A stretch of 21,799 nt of DNA from Nocardioides sp. (GCA_021166815.1 JAJPEO010000001.1:1-21799), one strand, 5' to 3'; shown: positions 4,830-13,754, numbered from the stretch's first letter. Program-made: numbers and translations. The notes: generated by a model not told the origin, from the letters alone.

Positions 4830-5759
4830 TCAGCCCCAGCCGTGCTCGATCGGCTGGCCCAGCCACCACTCGATCAACGACGACGAGATCGACACACCGC
4901 GCGGGACCTGCAGCCTTCCGGTCGCCGCCTCCTCGAGGAACTCCTCGCGGGTGAACCACCGTGCCTCGGCGATCTCGGCCTCGTCCACCTGGATCTCCTC
5001 GGACGTGGCCACGCCGGTGAAGCCGAGCATCAGGCTCGAGGGGAAGGGCCAGGGCTGGTTGCCGAAGAAGGTGACGTCGCCGACCTGGACGTCGGTCTCC
5101 TCGCGCACCTCGCGCCGCACGGCGTCCTCGAGGGTCTCGCCCGGCTCGCAGAAGCCGGCCAGGGTCGACCAGCGCCGCTCCGGCCAGGTGGCCTGCCGCC
5201 CCAGGAGGAGGGCGTCGTCGCGCTCACGCGTGATCGCCATGATCACCGCCGGGTCGGTGCGCGGGAACTGGGACTTCCCGCACGCCTCGCAGCACAGCTC
5301 GTGGCCGGCGGCCCGCGACTCCAGCCGACCCGCGCAGCGGGGGCAGTAGCGCATGGAGTGGTGCCACTCCGCCAGGCCCACGGCGTGGAAGAGGAACGGC
5401 GCCGCGTCGGGTGAGATCTCGGCCAGCCACGGCAGCACCGCTCGCAGCGGCACCCACTCCTCGCGGGGTCCGGGCGCGTCCGCGGGTCGTACGAGCACGG
5501 CCAGGTGGACCACGCCGTCGCGTTCGCCGAGCAGCACGCGACGCCCCTGCGGCGCCTCCTGCGGCGACACCCACCGGATCTCGCCCTGGACCGGTCGCAG
5601 GCGCGATCCCGACACCACGAGCACGCGCGTGGCCGGGTCGGACCACTGCTGGTCCAGCCACGCCTCGTCCGTGCGGTGCAGCCCCATCCTGTTGTGGGCT
5701 CGGGCCGAGAGGGCGACGTGCGGGAGCGGACGCTCGGGGCTGGACCGGTCAGGACTCAC
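4830..5759 (-). CDS. nudC: NAD(+) diphosphatase NudC (309 aa)
   Basis: Nudix hydrolase that splits NADH/NAD+ into NMN(H) and AMP and removes NAD caps from RNA. Domains: an N-terminal NUDIX-like region (about 10-115); a Zn ribbon with Cys139, Cys142, Cys157 and Cys160; and the catalytic Nudix box beginning GFCEPGETLEDAVRREVREE (202-221). NQPWPFPSS (234-242) is the NADH-pyrophosphatase signature downstream of the box, with Asn in place of the usual Ser at its first position. Length agrees with the family (about 260-320). The GTG start at 5759 follows TAGCCT (minus strand, 5766-5771) by 6 nt with no Shine-Dalgarno, so the mRNA is probably leaderless. It is divergent from deoD with a 49-nt gap. 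M. tuberculosis has nudC in the same locus, where it degrades isoniazid- and ethionamide-NAD adducts. Confidence 0.95.
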   Translation of the reverse strand: MSPDRSSPERPLPHVALSARAHNRMGLHRTDEAWLDQQWSDPATRVLVVSGSRLRPVQGEIRWVSPQEAPQGRRVLLGERDGVVHLAVLVRPADAPGPREEWVPLRAVLPWLAEISPDAAPFLFHAVGLAEWHHSMRYCPRCAGRLESRAAGHELCCEACGKSQFPRTDPAVIMAITRERDDALLLGRQATWPERRWSTLAGFCEPGETLEDAVRREVREETDVQVGDVTFFGNQPWPFPSSLMLGFTGVATSEEIQVDEAEIAEARWFTREEFLEEAATGRLQVPRGVSISSSLIEWWLGQPIEHGWG

Positions 5760-5765
5760 GCCCAG

Positions 5766-5771
5766 AGGCTA
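5766..5771 (-). promoter_or_regulatory. -10 box of nudC (leaderless)
   Basis: On the minus strand TAGCCT is followed by exactly 6 nt and then the nudC GTG, the leaderless arrangement. The sequence and spacing match the deoD box on the other strand. Confidence 0.5.
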
Positions 5772-5796
5772 GTCGCACCGGGACCGGGGACGGACC

Positions 5797-5802
5797 TAGT
5801 CT
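5797..5802 (+). promoter_or_regulatory. -10 box of deoD (leaderless)
   Basis: TAGTCT, then GCTGCG, then the deoD ATG: a TAnnnT box 6 nt from the start codon with no Shine-Dalgarno. Its -35 region would fall over the nudC -10/start region, so the two divergent promoters overlap. Confidence 0.5.
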
Positions 5803-5808
5803 GCTGCG

Positions 5809-6537
5809 ATGAGCACCCACATCGGCGCCGCGCCAGGCGACATCGCACCCGTCGTCCTGCTGCCCGGCGACCCCCTCAGGGCCCGGTGGATCGCCGAGAC
5901 CTTCCTCGAGGACGCCCGCTGCTACACCGAGGTGCGTGGCATGTACGGCTACACCGGCACCTGGCGTGGCCACCGGGTGTCCGTGCAGGGCTCGGGCATG
6001 GGGCAGCCGTCCATGGCCATCTACGTCACCGAGCTGTTCCGCGAGTACGCCGTCGAGTCGGTGGTCCGGGTCGGCTCCTGCGGCGCACTCAGCGAGCGGG
6101 TTGCCGTCCGCGACCTGGTCATCGCCTCGGGCGCCTGTACCGACTCGTCGATGAACCACCACGCCTTCCATGGCCTCGACTACGCCCCGGTCGCCGACTT
6201 CGGGCTCCTGAGGGGCGCCGTCGAGGCGGCAGAGGAGCGCGCGGACGGCTCCCCGTTCCACGTCGGCCTGATCCACTCCAGCGACTCCTTCTACGCCGCT
6301 CGTCCCGAGCTGGTGGACCCGATGATCGCGCACGGCGTGCTGGCCGTGGAGATGGAGGCCAGCGCCCTCTACACCCTCGCCGCGCGCCACAGGCGACGCG
6401 CCCTGACCATCTGCACGGTCTCCGACCACATCGTCACTGGCGAGCACACCACGGCACTGGAGCGGGAGCAGACCTTCGGCGAGATGGTGGAGATCGCCCT
6501 CAGCGCCGCGCTGGAGCGCCAGGGTCCACGGCGCTGA
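5809..6537 (+). CDS. deoD: Purine-nucleoside phosphorylase DeoD-type (242 aa)
   Basis: Hexameric NP-I family phosphorylase that converts purine (deoxy)nucleosides plus phosphate to base plus (deoxy)ribose-1-phosphate in purine salvage. The sequence follows E. coli DeoD throughout. His5 and the PGDPLRA phosphate loop (19-25) are present, as are RVGSCGA (87-93), EMEAS (181-185, ribose contacts) and SDHIVT (205-210), with Asp206 as the catalytic acid. The length of 242 is typical (E. coli 239). The ATG at 5809 is supported by the leaderless -10 at 5797-5802. Its last 38 nt overlap the 3' end of adnB on the opposite strand. It is not part of the mycobacterial version of this locus as remembered, and no other nucleoside-catabolism gene is nearby. 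Confidence 0.95.
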   Translation: MSTHIGAAPGDIAPVVLLPGDPLRARWIAETFLEDARCYTEVRGMYGYTGTWRGHRVSVQGSGMGQPSMAIYVTELFREYAVESVVRVGSCGALSERVAVRDLVIASGACTDSSMNHHAFHGLDYAPVADFGLLRGAVEAAEERADGSPFHVGLIHSSDSFYAARPELVDPMIAHGVLAVEMEASALYTLAARHRRRALTICTVSDHIVTGEHTTALEREQTFGEMVEIALSAALERQGPRR

Positions 6538-9500
6538 AGACGGCCTCGAGCCCCGCACGGTCCAGCAGGCCGTCGGGCTCGACCGTCGTCGCGGTGCGGA
6601 CGTAGTGGAAGGCGGCGCGCACCTGCTCCAGCGGCGTGCCGGTGAGCTCGGCCCAGGCGAAGCGGTAGATGGCGAGCTGGAGCGGGTCGGCGTCCTCGCG
6701 GCGGTTGGTCTTCCAGTCGACCACGAGGTAGCCCCCGCCGGGCTCGGCGTAGACCGCGTCGATGCGGCCCCGCACCACCTGGCCGGCGACCACGAGGGCG
6801 AACGGAGCCTCGACTGCGTGGGGCACCCGGTCGGCGAACGGTCCGGCCTCGAAGCGCTCCACCACCTCGCGCAGGTCGGAGTCGTCGTCGATGCCGGCAT
6901 CGGCGCGCCCCGGCAGGTCGTCGGGGTCCAGGAGGGGCTGCTGGCCGAACCTCCCCTCGACCCAGGCGTGGAACGCGGTGCCGAACCGCGCCGCCGCGAC
7001 GGGTCGACGCGGCATCGGACGGGCCAGCTCGCGGGCGAAGCCCTCGGGGTCCTCGCGCAGCCGGGCCAGGGAGGTGGCCGAGATGCTCGACGGCAGCTCG
7101 ACGACCAGCGCGCTCGCACGCTCGCCGCGGGCCTCAGACACCAGTCGGTCGAGGTCGCGGTCCCACTCGGCGACCATGGCGGCTTCGATCATGTCGAGGC
7201 CCTCGTCGGGCTCGGTCGGGTCAGCAGCCCGCACCAGCGCGGCGGCGGCGACCCGGCGACGGGCCTCCTCCCCCTGGCCCGGGACCGGCCACGGGCGCGA
7301 GGAGTCGACCTCGTCGTTGGGGTTGGGCGCCTTCCCCTCGGGGCGGTCGAGCCACCTCTCGACGGGCTCACCCCACTCCTCCAGCTGCTCGCGCACCACC
7401 CGCTGGTAGTCCGAGGGGCCGAAGGGCGTCGCCCGGGTGCCCCAGACGTAGGAGGTCACCGCGAGGTGCTCGGCGGGCCGGGTGAATGCGACGTAGCCCA
7501 GGCGCAGCTCCTCCTCGGCGTCGTGGGCCTTGGTCGCCGCGCGGTAGGCGTCGAGCGCAGGCTTGTCGAACCCGGCCAGCTGCGGCTGGTCGTCCCGGTC
7601 GCCGCGCAACGGGGCGGGGAGCACGGCAGGTGAGGAGGTCCACAGGGTGCGCGACCGGTTGCTCGGGAAGCGCGTCTCCCCAACTCCCACGCAGAAGACG
7701 TGTCGCCACTCCAGGCCCTTGGCACGGTGCACGGTGAGCAGCTTGACCGAGTCGGCCTCCGAGGGGGTGGCCACGTCCAGGCCGTTGCCCTGGGTGTCCT
7801 CGGCGGTGAGGTAGGCCAGCAGCGCCGGGAGCGTCACGTCCCCGTCGACGGACTGGAAGTCGGCCACCGCCTTGACGAAGAGGTCGAGGTTGTCGCGCCG
7901 GCTCTCGGCCGCCTCCGACGTCGCCGAGGCGAGCTCGACGTCGACACCGGTGGCGTCGATGATGCGCCGCACCACGTCGAGGAGGGGCTCGCCCACGTGG
8001 GCGCGCAGGCGGCGCAGCTCGGCGGCGAGCAGGGCGAAGCGCTCGCGCGCCTCCACGGAGTACGCCGCCTCCCCGGGCGACTCGAGCGCGTCGGACAGGG
8101 CCGGCAGCTCGGAGACGTCGACGCCGTCGGCGATGAGCAGGAGCTGGGCAGCGATCGACTCGGCCTGGGCCCGACCGGAGACCCCCGCGATCTCGGCGGC
8201 TCGCACCGCGAGCAGGCGCAGGTCCCGGGGGCCGATCGCCCAGCGCGGACCGGTGAGCAGGGTGAGCATCGCCGAGTTCGCTGCGACGTCGCCGAGCAGC
8301 GTCAGGGTCGCGACCACCTCGGCCACCTCGGGCAGTCGGATCAGGCCCGAGAGGCCGACGATCTCGACAGGCACCCCGGCGTCGGTGAGGGCGTCGTAGA
8401 CCTCCTCGGCCTGCGCGTTGTCCCGGCTCAGCACACCGACGTCGGCCCAACGGCTGCCGGACTCGTGCGCAGCACGCACCGCGTCGACCAGCCAGGCCAG
8501 CTCGTCGACCGCACGCTCGAACACGTGGGTCTCGACGGTGCCCGGGCCTGCGTCCGCGGGGGCCACCAGCCGGGCCACCTTGTCGCCGTATTTGTCCAGC
8601 AACGGCTCGGCCAGCCGGTTGGCCACGTCGAGGATCCGGCGCTGGGAGCGGCGGTTGACCGTCAGGGGCAGGCGAGCGGGCTCGCCGTCGACGGTGGGGA
8701 AGATCTCGGCGAAGTTGAGGATGTTGGACACCGAGGCCCCGCGCCACCCGTAGATGGCCTGGTTGGGGTCACCGACGGCCATCACCGGGTGGCCTCGGCC
8801 CTGGTCGGCGTCCGGACCGGAGAACAACCGGGCCAGCATCGTCGCCTGGGCCACGGAGGTGTCCTGGTACTCGTCGAGGAGCACCACCTTGAACCTGGCC
8901 CGCTCGGCCTGGCCGACCTCGGGGTGCTCGGCCACCAGGCGGGCCGCGAGGGCGATCTGGTCGCCGAAGTCCATGAGCCCGAGGTCGGCCTTGAGGCGGC
9001 GGTAGCCCGAGACGAGCTGGAGGAGCTCACCGCGGCGGTCGATGGCGCTGATCGCCTGGGCCACCGGCTGCATCCAGGTGGTGCGCGCCTTGCCGGCCTG
9101 CTCCTCGGCCAGGGCCTTGACGAAGCCTCGGCGGGCCTCGGCGTCGACGGCCCTCACCTCGTCGGCGTCGACGAGGTGCTCGCTCATGGCGCCGTCGAGG
9201 GCCAGGAGGTTCTGGATGGCGGTCGCCGGGTGGTCGGTGAGGAGCTCGATGCTGCCGGTGAAGCGGTCGATCACGCGCGCGCCGAGCTGGTAGCGGGAGG
9301 CGTCGGTGACCACCCGTGTGTCGGGCTCGTGGCCGATGCGCAGGCCGTGGTCGGTCAGCAGGGACGCGGCATAGGCGTGGTAGGTCGAGATCGTCGGCTC
9401 GAGGACGTCCTCGCCCTCGTCCACCGTCGAGGTCTCCAGCAACCCGGCGTCGCCCAGGGCGGCGAGGACGCGCTGGCGCAGCTCGGCGGCGGCCTTGGAC

Positions 9501-9760
9501 GTGAAGGTCAGGCCGAGGACCTCGTCGGGGCGCACCCGGCCGGTGGCCACGAGCCACACGACGCGCTGGGCCATCAACGTGGTCTTGCCACTGCCCGCCC
9601 CGGCCACGACGACCGTCGGACGCAGCGGAGCGGTGATGGCCGCCCACTGCTCCTCGCTCGCGGCGTGGCGCGAGCGCATGAGCTCCTGGAGCTCCTGCGG
9701 CGAGTCGATCCGCATGGCTCGCCCGGCACTGGGGCGCGGCGGCGTGTAGAGCGTGGTCAC
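6500..9760 (-). CDS. adnB: Helicase-nuclease subunit AdnB (1086 aa)
   Basis: Second subunit of the actinobacterial AdnAB motor-nuclease, which resects double-strand breaks for recombination. Helicase core: Walker A VVAGAGSGKT (51-60), DEYQDTS in motif II, GDPNQAIYGWRGAS in motif III, and LLTVHRAKGLEWRHVF near residue 680. The C-terminal PD-(D/E)XK nuclease has VVDWKTNRRED (Asp1015, Lys1017) and QLAIYRFAW downstream. The tail has no cysteine cluster, unlike AdnA. Length fits mycobacterial AdnB (about 1,100). The GTG start at 9760 overlaps the adnA stop in GTGA, indicating translational coupling. The stop overlaps the end of deoD. Identity as AdnB rather than AdnA follows from second position and the absence of Fe-S cysteines. 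Confidence 0.93.
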   Translation of the reverse strand: MTTLYTPPRPSAGRAMRIDSPQELQELMRSRHAASEEQWAAITAPLRPTVVVAGAGSGKTTLMAQRVVWLVATGRVRPDEVLGLTFTSKAAAELRQRVLAALGDAGLLETSTVDEGEDVLEPTISTYHAYAASLLTDHGLRIGHEPDTRVVTDASRYQLGARVIDRFTGSIELLTDHPATAIQNLLALDGAMSEHLVDADEVRAVDAEARRGFVKALAEEQAGKARTTWMQPVAQAISAIDRRGELLQLVSGYRRLKADLGLMDFGDQIALAARLVAEHPEVGQAERARFKVVLLDEYQDTSVAQATMLARLFSGPDADQGRGHPVMAVGDPNQAIYGWRGASVSNILNFAEIFPTVDGEPARLPLTVNRRSQRRILDVANRLAEPLLDKYGDKVARLVAPADAGPGTVETHVFERAVDELAWLVDAVRAAHESGSRWADVGVLSRDNAQAEEVYDALTDAGVPVEIVGLSGLIRLPEVAEVVATLTLLGDVAANSAMLTLLTGPRWAIGPRDLRLLAVRAAEIAGVSGRAQAESIAAQLLLIADGVDVSELPALSDALESPGEAAYSVEARERFALLAAELRRLRAHVGEPLLDVVRRIIDATGVDVELASATSEAAESRRDNLDLFVKAVADFQSVDGDVTLPALLAYLTAEDTQGNGLDVATPSEADSVKLLTVHRAKGLEWRHVFCVGVGETRFPSNRSRTLWTSSPAVLPAPLRGDRDDQPQLAGFDKPALDAYRAATKAHDAEEELRLGYVAFTRPAEHLAVTSYVWGTRATPFGPSDYQRVVREQLEEWGEPVERWLDRPEGKAPNPNDEVDSSRPWPVPGQGEEARRRVAAAALVRAADPTEPDEGLDMIEAAMVAEWDRDLDRLVSEARGERASALVVELPSSISATSLARLREDPEGFARELARPMPRRPVAAARFGTAFHAWVEGRFGQQPLLDPDDLPGRADAGIDDDSDLREVVERFEAGPFADRVPHAVEAPFALVVAGQVVRGRIDAVYAEPGGGYLVVDWKTNRREDADPLQLAIYRFAWAELTGTPLEQVRAAFHYVRTATTVEPDGLLDRAGLEAVFSAVDPGAPARR

Positions 9761-12700
9761 TGGACGGTCACCGCCCCTGCGGCCTTGGCCGGGCAGATCG
9801 CGACGAACGTGCAGTCGCGGCAGTGCTGGCCGACGGTCGCCGGGAAGTTCTCCGACCGCACCCAGCCGGTGGCCCGCTCGAGCCCGACCAGCAGCTGCTC
9901 CCGCTCAGGACCGCCGTCCTCGTGGATGCCCTGGGCCTGGACCTTGGCGGAGGGCTTGTCGTCGTCGATGCCGATCTGCACCAGCTCGGCGCCCCCCGCA
10001 CGCACCGGCCGACCCAGCCGCTCGTCGAGGGCGCCGGAGTCGACGGCGTACTGGTAGAGGGCCAGCTGCAGGTCGGTGGTGACCGACTTGTCGCTCGGGG
10101 CCGCGCGACCGGTCTTGTAGTCGACGATCACGGCCGCCCCCGCGTCGTCGAGGTCGATGCGGTCGGCGTAGCCCGAGAGGCGCACCTGCTCCCCCGCCAC
10201 GGACACGACCGTGCTGAAGCGCACCTCGGTGCCGACCAGCTCGCGCGGACTCGACTGGTGCCAGGCGAGGAACCTGCCGACGGCCTTGCGCACCCGGGCG
10301 TACTCACGCTGTCTCGACCACGGCGTGCGGAAGGCGAGCCGTCCCCAGACCTGGTCCACCTCGGCCATCAGCACCTTCTCGTCGGCCTCGAGCTCACCGG
10401 TGGCCACGCGCTCGGCGAGGGCGTGGACGATCTGGCCCAGGCTCGCGGACTGGTGGGCGGCCGACACGCCTCCGGCCTCCCGCTCGAAGAACCACCGCGC
10501 GGGGCAGGTGAGGATCGTGGTGAGCATGCTCGCCGAGACGGGCACCGGCGCCTCGGGGTCGCGGATCGCCTGGTGGGCCAGGGAGGTGCTCCGCACGCCC
10601 CACCAGTGGGCGGGATCGGCCGTCGGGACGAGCTGTCGCCCCTCCACCTCCTGCTCCGCCAGGGCAGCCAGGCGTCGCGCCGCGGCAGCGCGCAGCGGCG
10701 GCGACGTGGCGGGATCGGCCACGGTGCGCCGCAGGTCGGCGACCATGCCGCCGAGGGAGAGCGGGCGGCGGGGTCGGCCGACGTGGTGCTCGACGCTCAC
10801 CCCGAGCTCCTCGAGGAACCGGGACGGCTGCTCGCCGTCGTCGTCGGGCGACTTGACGGCGGTGACCACGAGCCGGCGCCGCGCCCGGGTGCAGGCGACG
10901 TAGAAGAGTCGCCGCTCCTCCATCAGCAGCTCGCGCGAGCTCACCGCGGGCACCAGGTCGGCGCGGCCCGCTGGGTCGAGGCCGATGCGGTCGGCCCCGA
11001 GCAGCGTCGCCCGGCGCCGCAGGTCGGGCCAGGCGTCCTGCTGGACGTGGGCGACGACGACGAGGTCCCACTCCAGGCCCTTGGAACGGTGGGCGGTGAG
11101 CAGGCGCACGGCCGCCCCGCGTACGCCACGCTCGGCCAGGGTGTCGGCCGGCAGCTGCTGGGCGACGAGGCCCGCGAAGAAGGCGCCGACGCCGACGTGG
11201 TCGCGTTGCTCTGCGGCCCGTGCGGCCAGCTCGAAGAGTGCGACCACGGCATCGAGGTCGCGGTGCGCGCGGCGGGCCGCGGCGCCGCCGAGGTCCACCT
11301 GGCGGCGCAGGCGGGAGGACCAGCCGGTGCCCGACCACAGGTGCCAGAGCACCTCCTCGGCACTGGCCCGCTCCGCCAGCATCGACCTGCCGGTGTGCAG
11401 CAGGGTGGCGAGCGCGCGCGCACGCTCCACCTCCGGGCCGTCGAGGTCGTCGAGGAAACCCGGCTCGACCACCGCCAAGCGCAGCAGCTCGCGCGAGGTG
11501 CGCGGGCCGTCGGCGCCGGGCTGCTCCTTGTCGCGGCGTCGCAGACGACGCACCAGACCACGCACGTCGGCGGCGTCGAGCCCGCCCAGCGGGGAGAGCA
11601 GCAGCGCCTCGATGCGACCGGGGTCGAGGTGGTCGGGTGAGTCGGGGTCGTCGTCGTCGAGGTGGACCACCGCCCGCAGTCCGTCGAGGAGCGGCAGCAC
11701 GGCCGGGTCGTGGACGAGCGGCAGGTCGTCGCTGGCCACCTCGACGGGCACGCCCGCCGCGCCCAGGGCGCGACGCAGGGGCGGGATGCTCGCCTGGCCC
11801 GAGCGCACCAGCACGGCCATCCGGTCCCAGGCGATGCCGTCCTCGAGGTGCGCGCGACGCAGCAGGTCGGCGAGGCGCTCGGCCTCGGCCCGCTCGGTGT
11901 CGTAGGTGTGCACCTCGACCCGGGCGTCCTGCTGGGCCCCGGGGTCCGCCTCGGGAGTCAGGAACGCCGCGAGCGACTCGGAGTCGATGCTGCCGGCCAG
12001 CGACAGCCGCTTGGCCACGCGACCCGCCGCGAGCAGCATCCGGGGCCCGAAGCGGCGGGTGCGGCGCAGCACCACCACGGGCGCACGCTCCCCTGTCGTC
12101 GTCGGGAACTGGGCCGGGAAGTCGAGGATGCCGCGCACCTCCGCGCCCCGGAAGCCGTAGATCGACTGGTGGGGGTCGCCCACGACGGCGAGGTCCCGCC
12201 CGTCGCCGGCGATGGCCCGCAGCAGCGCCACCTGGCCGGGGTCGGTGTCCTGGTACTCGTCGACGAAGACGTGGGAGAAGCGCGCGCGCAGCTCCTCGCG
12301 GTGGGTCTGCGCCTCGATGGCCGCGCGGCGGATGAGATCGGCGTAGTCGGTGGCCCCGAGGTTGTCGAGGATCGTGAGGTACTGCTCCATGAACAGCCCC
12401 GCCGCGACGAACTCCTCGACGCCGTGAGCCATGCCGAGGTCGCGCAGCCCGCCGGGGTCGAGCCCCTTCTCCCGGGCGCGCGACAGGACCGCCTGCACCT
12501 CCCGCACGAAGCCCCGGGTCCGCAGCGCGTGGCGCAGGCCGCCGGGCCAGTCGACCGACTCCGGGTTGTCGGCGAGCAGCTCGCGCAGGACGACGTCGGC
12601 CTCGGGCGCGGAGAGCAGCCGCAACGGGGCGTCGTAGAGCTCGGTGGGGCTGTAGGCGCGGATCAGCGAGTAGGCGAAGGAGTGGAAGGTCGAGCACATC

Positions 12701-12981
12701 GCCGCCGACGTCGTGCGCTCGAGGCGCGCGGTGATGCGGTCGCGCAGCTGCTCGGCCGCCTTGCGCGAGAACGTCAGGGCCAGCACCGATGCCGGGTCCG
12801 CGCCCCGGTGCTCGATGCGGTCCACGATGGCCTCCACCAAGGTGGTGGTCTTGCCCGTGCCCGGGCCCGCGAGGACCAGCAGCGGCCCCCCGGCGTGGTC
12901 GACCACCCGCTGCTGGTGCTCGTCGAGCACCGGCGCCTGGACCTGGCGGTCGGGCACGGTCAGTCGGTAGGTCGGGCTCAC
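9757..12981 (-). CDS. adnA: Helicase-nuclease subunit AdnA (1074 aa)
   Basis: First subunit of AdnAB. Superfamily 1 motor: Walker A AGPGTGKT (38-45), DEYQDT (241-246), GDPHQSIYGFRGAE, and LTAHRSKGLEWDLVVV. The C-terminal RecB/AddB-like nuclease has VIVDYKTGRA (Asp954, Lys956) and LQLALYQYA. Cys826 (TCPARWFFERE) together with Cys1054, Cys1057 and Cys1063 forms the C...CxxCxxxxxC arrangement that binds a 4Fe-4S cluster in AddB-type nucleases. Assigning such a cluster here is by analogy. The start is the GTG at 12981; GGGG lies about 7 nt before it. It heads an adnA-adnB pair joined by a 4-nt overlap, 59 nt downstream of plsC, and no separate promoter was recognised. Confidence 0.93.
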   Translation of the reverse strand: MSPTYRLTVPDRQVQAPVLDEHQQRVVDHAGGPLLVLAGPGTGKTTTLVEAIVDRIEHRGADPASVLALTFSRKAAEQLRDRITARLERTTSAAMCSTFHSFAYSLIRAYSPTELYDAPLRLLSAPEADVVLRELLADNPESVDWPGGLRHALRTRGFVREVQAVLSRAREKGLDPGGLRDLGMAHGVEEFVAAGLFMEQYLTILDNLGATDYADLIRRAAIEAQTHREELRARFSHVFVDEYQDTDPGQVALLRAIAGDGRDLAVVGDPHQSIYGFRGAEVRGILDFPAQFPTTTGERAPVVVLRRTRRFGPRMLLAAGRVAKRLSLAGSIDSESLAAFLTPEADPGAQQDARVEVHTYDTERAEAERLADLLRRAHLEDGIAWDRMAVLVRSGQASIPPLRRALGAAGVPVEVASDDLPLVHDPAVLPLLDGLRAVVHLDDDDPDSPDHLDPGRIEALLLSPLGGLDAADVRGLVRRLRRRDKEQPGADGPRTSRELLRLAVVEPGFLDDLDGPEVERARALATLLHTGRSMLAERASAEEVLWHLWSGTGWSSRLRRQVDLGGAAARRAHRDLDAVVALFELAARAAEQRDHVGVGAFFAGLVAQQLPADTLAERGVRGAAVRLLTAHRSKGLEWDLVVVAHVQQDAWPDLRRRATLLGADRIGLDPAGRADLVPAVSSRELLMEERRLFYVACTRARRRLVVTAVKSPDDDGEQPSRFLEELGVSVEHHVGRPRRPLSLGGMVADLRRTVADPATSPPLRAAAARRLAALAEQEVEGRQLVPTADPAHWWGVRSTSLAHQAIRDPEAPVPVSASMLTTILTCPARWFFEREAGGVSAAHQSASLGQIVHALAERVATGELEADEKVLMAEVDQVWGRLAFRTPWSRQREYARVRKAVGRFLAWHQSSPRELVGTEVRFSTVVSVAGEQVRLSGYADRIDLDDAGAAVIVDYKTGRAAPSDKSVTTDLQLALYQYAVDSGALDERLGRPVRAGGAELVQIGIDDDKPSAKVQAQGIHEDGGPEREQLLVGLERATGWVRSENFPATVGQHCRDCTFVAICPAKAAGAVTVQ

Positions 12982-13040
12982 GGGAACACCCCATCACGGG
13001 CCACCGACAGAGCAGGGATCACGACTCGGAGGTGCAGGGC

Positions 13041-13709
13041 TCAGCCATCGGCCGGCCGGTCGTTGTAGGCGCCGGCGCGTTCCTGGCCCGACAGCGCGGC
13101 GATGGCGTCCATGACGTCGTCGGTGAGAAGTCGTCGGGCCCGGCCCGCCGCCATCCCCTCGTACGCCGCACCGGGGTGGATCGGCTCTCCGAACCTCACC
13201 GTGACCCGGGCCAGGCGCGGCACGCGGGCACCGACGGGCTGGATGTCGGCGGTGCCCTGGAGGCCCACGGGGACCACGGGGCACCCGGCGGTGAGGGCGA
13301 GGTGAGCGACACCGGTGCGGCCGCGGTAGAGCCGGCCGTCACGCGAGCGCGTGCCCTCGGGGTAGATGCCGAAGGCCTCGCCCCGCGCGAGCACCTCGAG
13401 GGCGGTGTCGAGGCTCGCCAGGGCGGCTGCGGCGTCGTCCCGGTCCACCGGGAGCATGCCGAGGCCCTCGAACCAGGCGCGCGAGAGCGCCCCCTTGACC
13501 CCGGTGCCGGTGAAGTAGTCGGACTTCGCCAGGAACACCACCCGCCGGGGCACGACGATGGGGATGACGACGCTGTCGACGAACGAGAGGTGGTTGCTCG
13601 CGAGGATCACCGGCCCGGTCTCCGGGACGTGCTCGAGGCCCTCGACCACGGGACGCCACACGGCGCGCGCGACGGGCGGGACCACCCGGGACAGGACGCC
13701 GTACAGCAT
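13041..13709 (-). CDS. 1-acyl-sn-glycerol-3-phosphate acyltransferase family (PlsC-like, 222 aa)
   Basis: Membrane-associated glycerolipid acyltransferase, probably adding the sn-2 acyl chain to lysophosphatidate. Motif I is NHLSFVD (39-45, His40 and Asp45 of HxxxxD), motif III YPEGTRS (116-122), followed by PVVPVGL (144-150). A hydrophobic N-terminus (about 1-18) fits membrane association. The ATG at 13709 is chosen because homologues begin MLY.VL.RVV and AGGATCACC lies just upstream. An ATG at 13727, preceded by GAGG, would add six residues (MGQDHL). Actinobacteria carry several PlsC paralogues, so substrate cannot be fixed. It lies 45 nt after the membrane-protein gene at 13755 and upstream of adnA, all on the minus strand. 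Confidence 0.9.
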   Translation of the reverse strand: MLYGVLSRVVPPVARAVWRPVVEGLEHVPETGPVILASNHLSFVDSVVIPIVVPRRVVFLAKSDYFTGTGVKGALSRAWFEGLGMLPVDRDDAAAALASLDTALEVLARGEAFGIYPEGTRSRDGRLYRGRTGVAHLALTAGCPVVPVGLQGTADIQPVGARVPRLARVTVRFGEPIHPGAAYEGMAAGRARRLLTDDVMDAIAALSGQERAGAYNDRPADG

Positions 13710-13754
13710 GAGGTGATCCTGCCCCATGGCCGCCTCGCCCCGACGCGGAGGGCG

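Noticed and set aside
7700..10057. Long open frame (785 codons) on the plus strand antisense to adnB
   Set aside because: Shadow of adnB; its product is Gly/Val/Leu/His-rich without motifs, and no Shine-Dalgarno or promoter was seen.
10394..12997. Long minus-strand frame overlapping adnA in another register
   Set aside because: The product is Arg/Pro/Gly/Ala low complexity, and adnA in the correct frame carries every helicase and nuclease motif.
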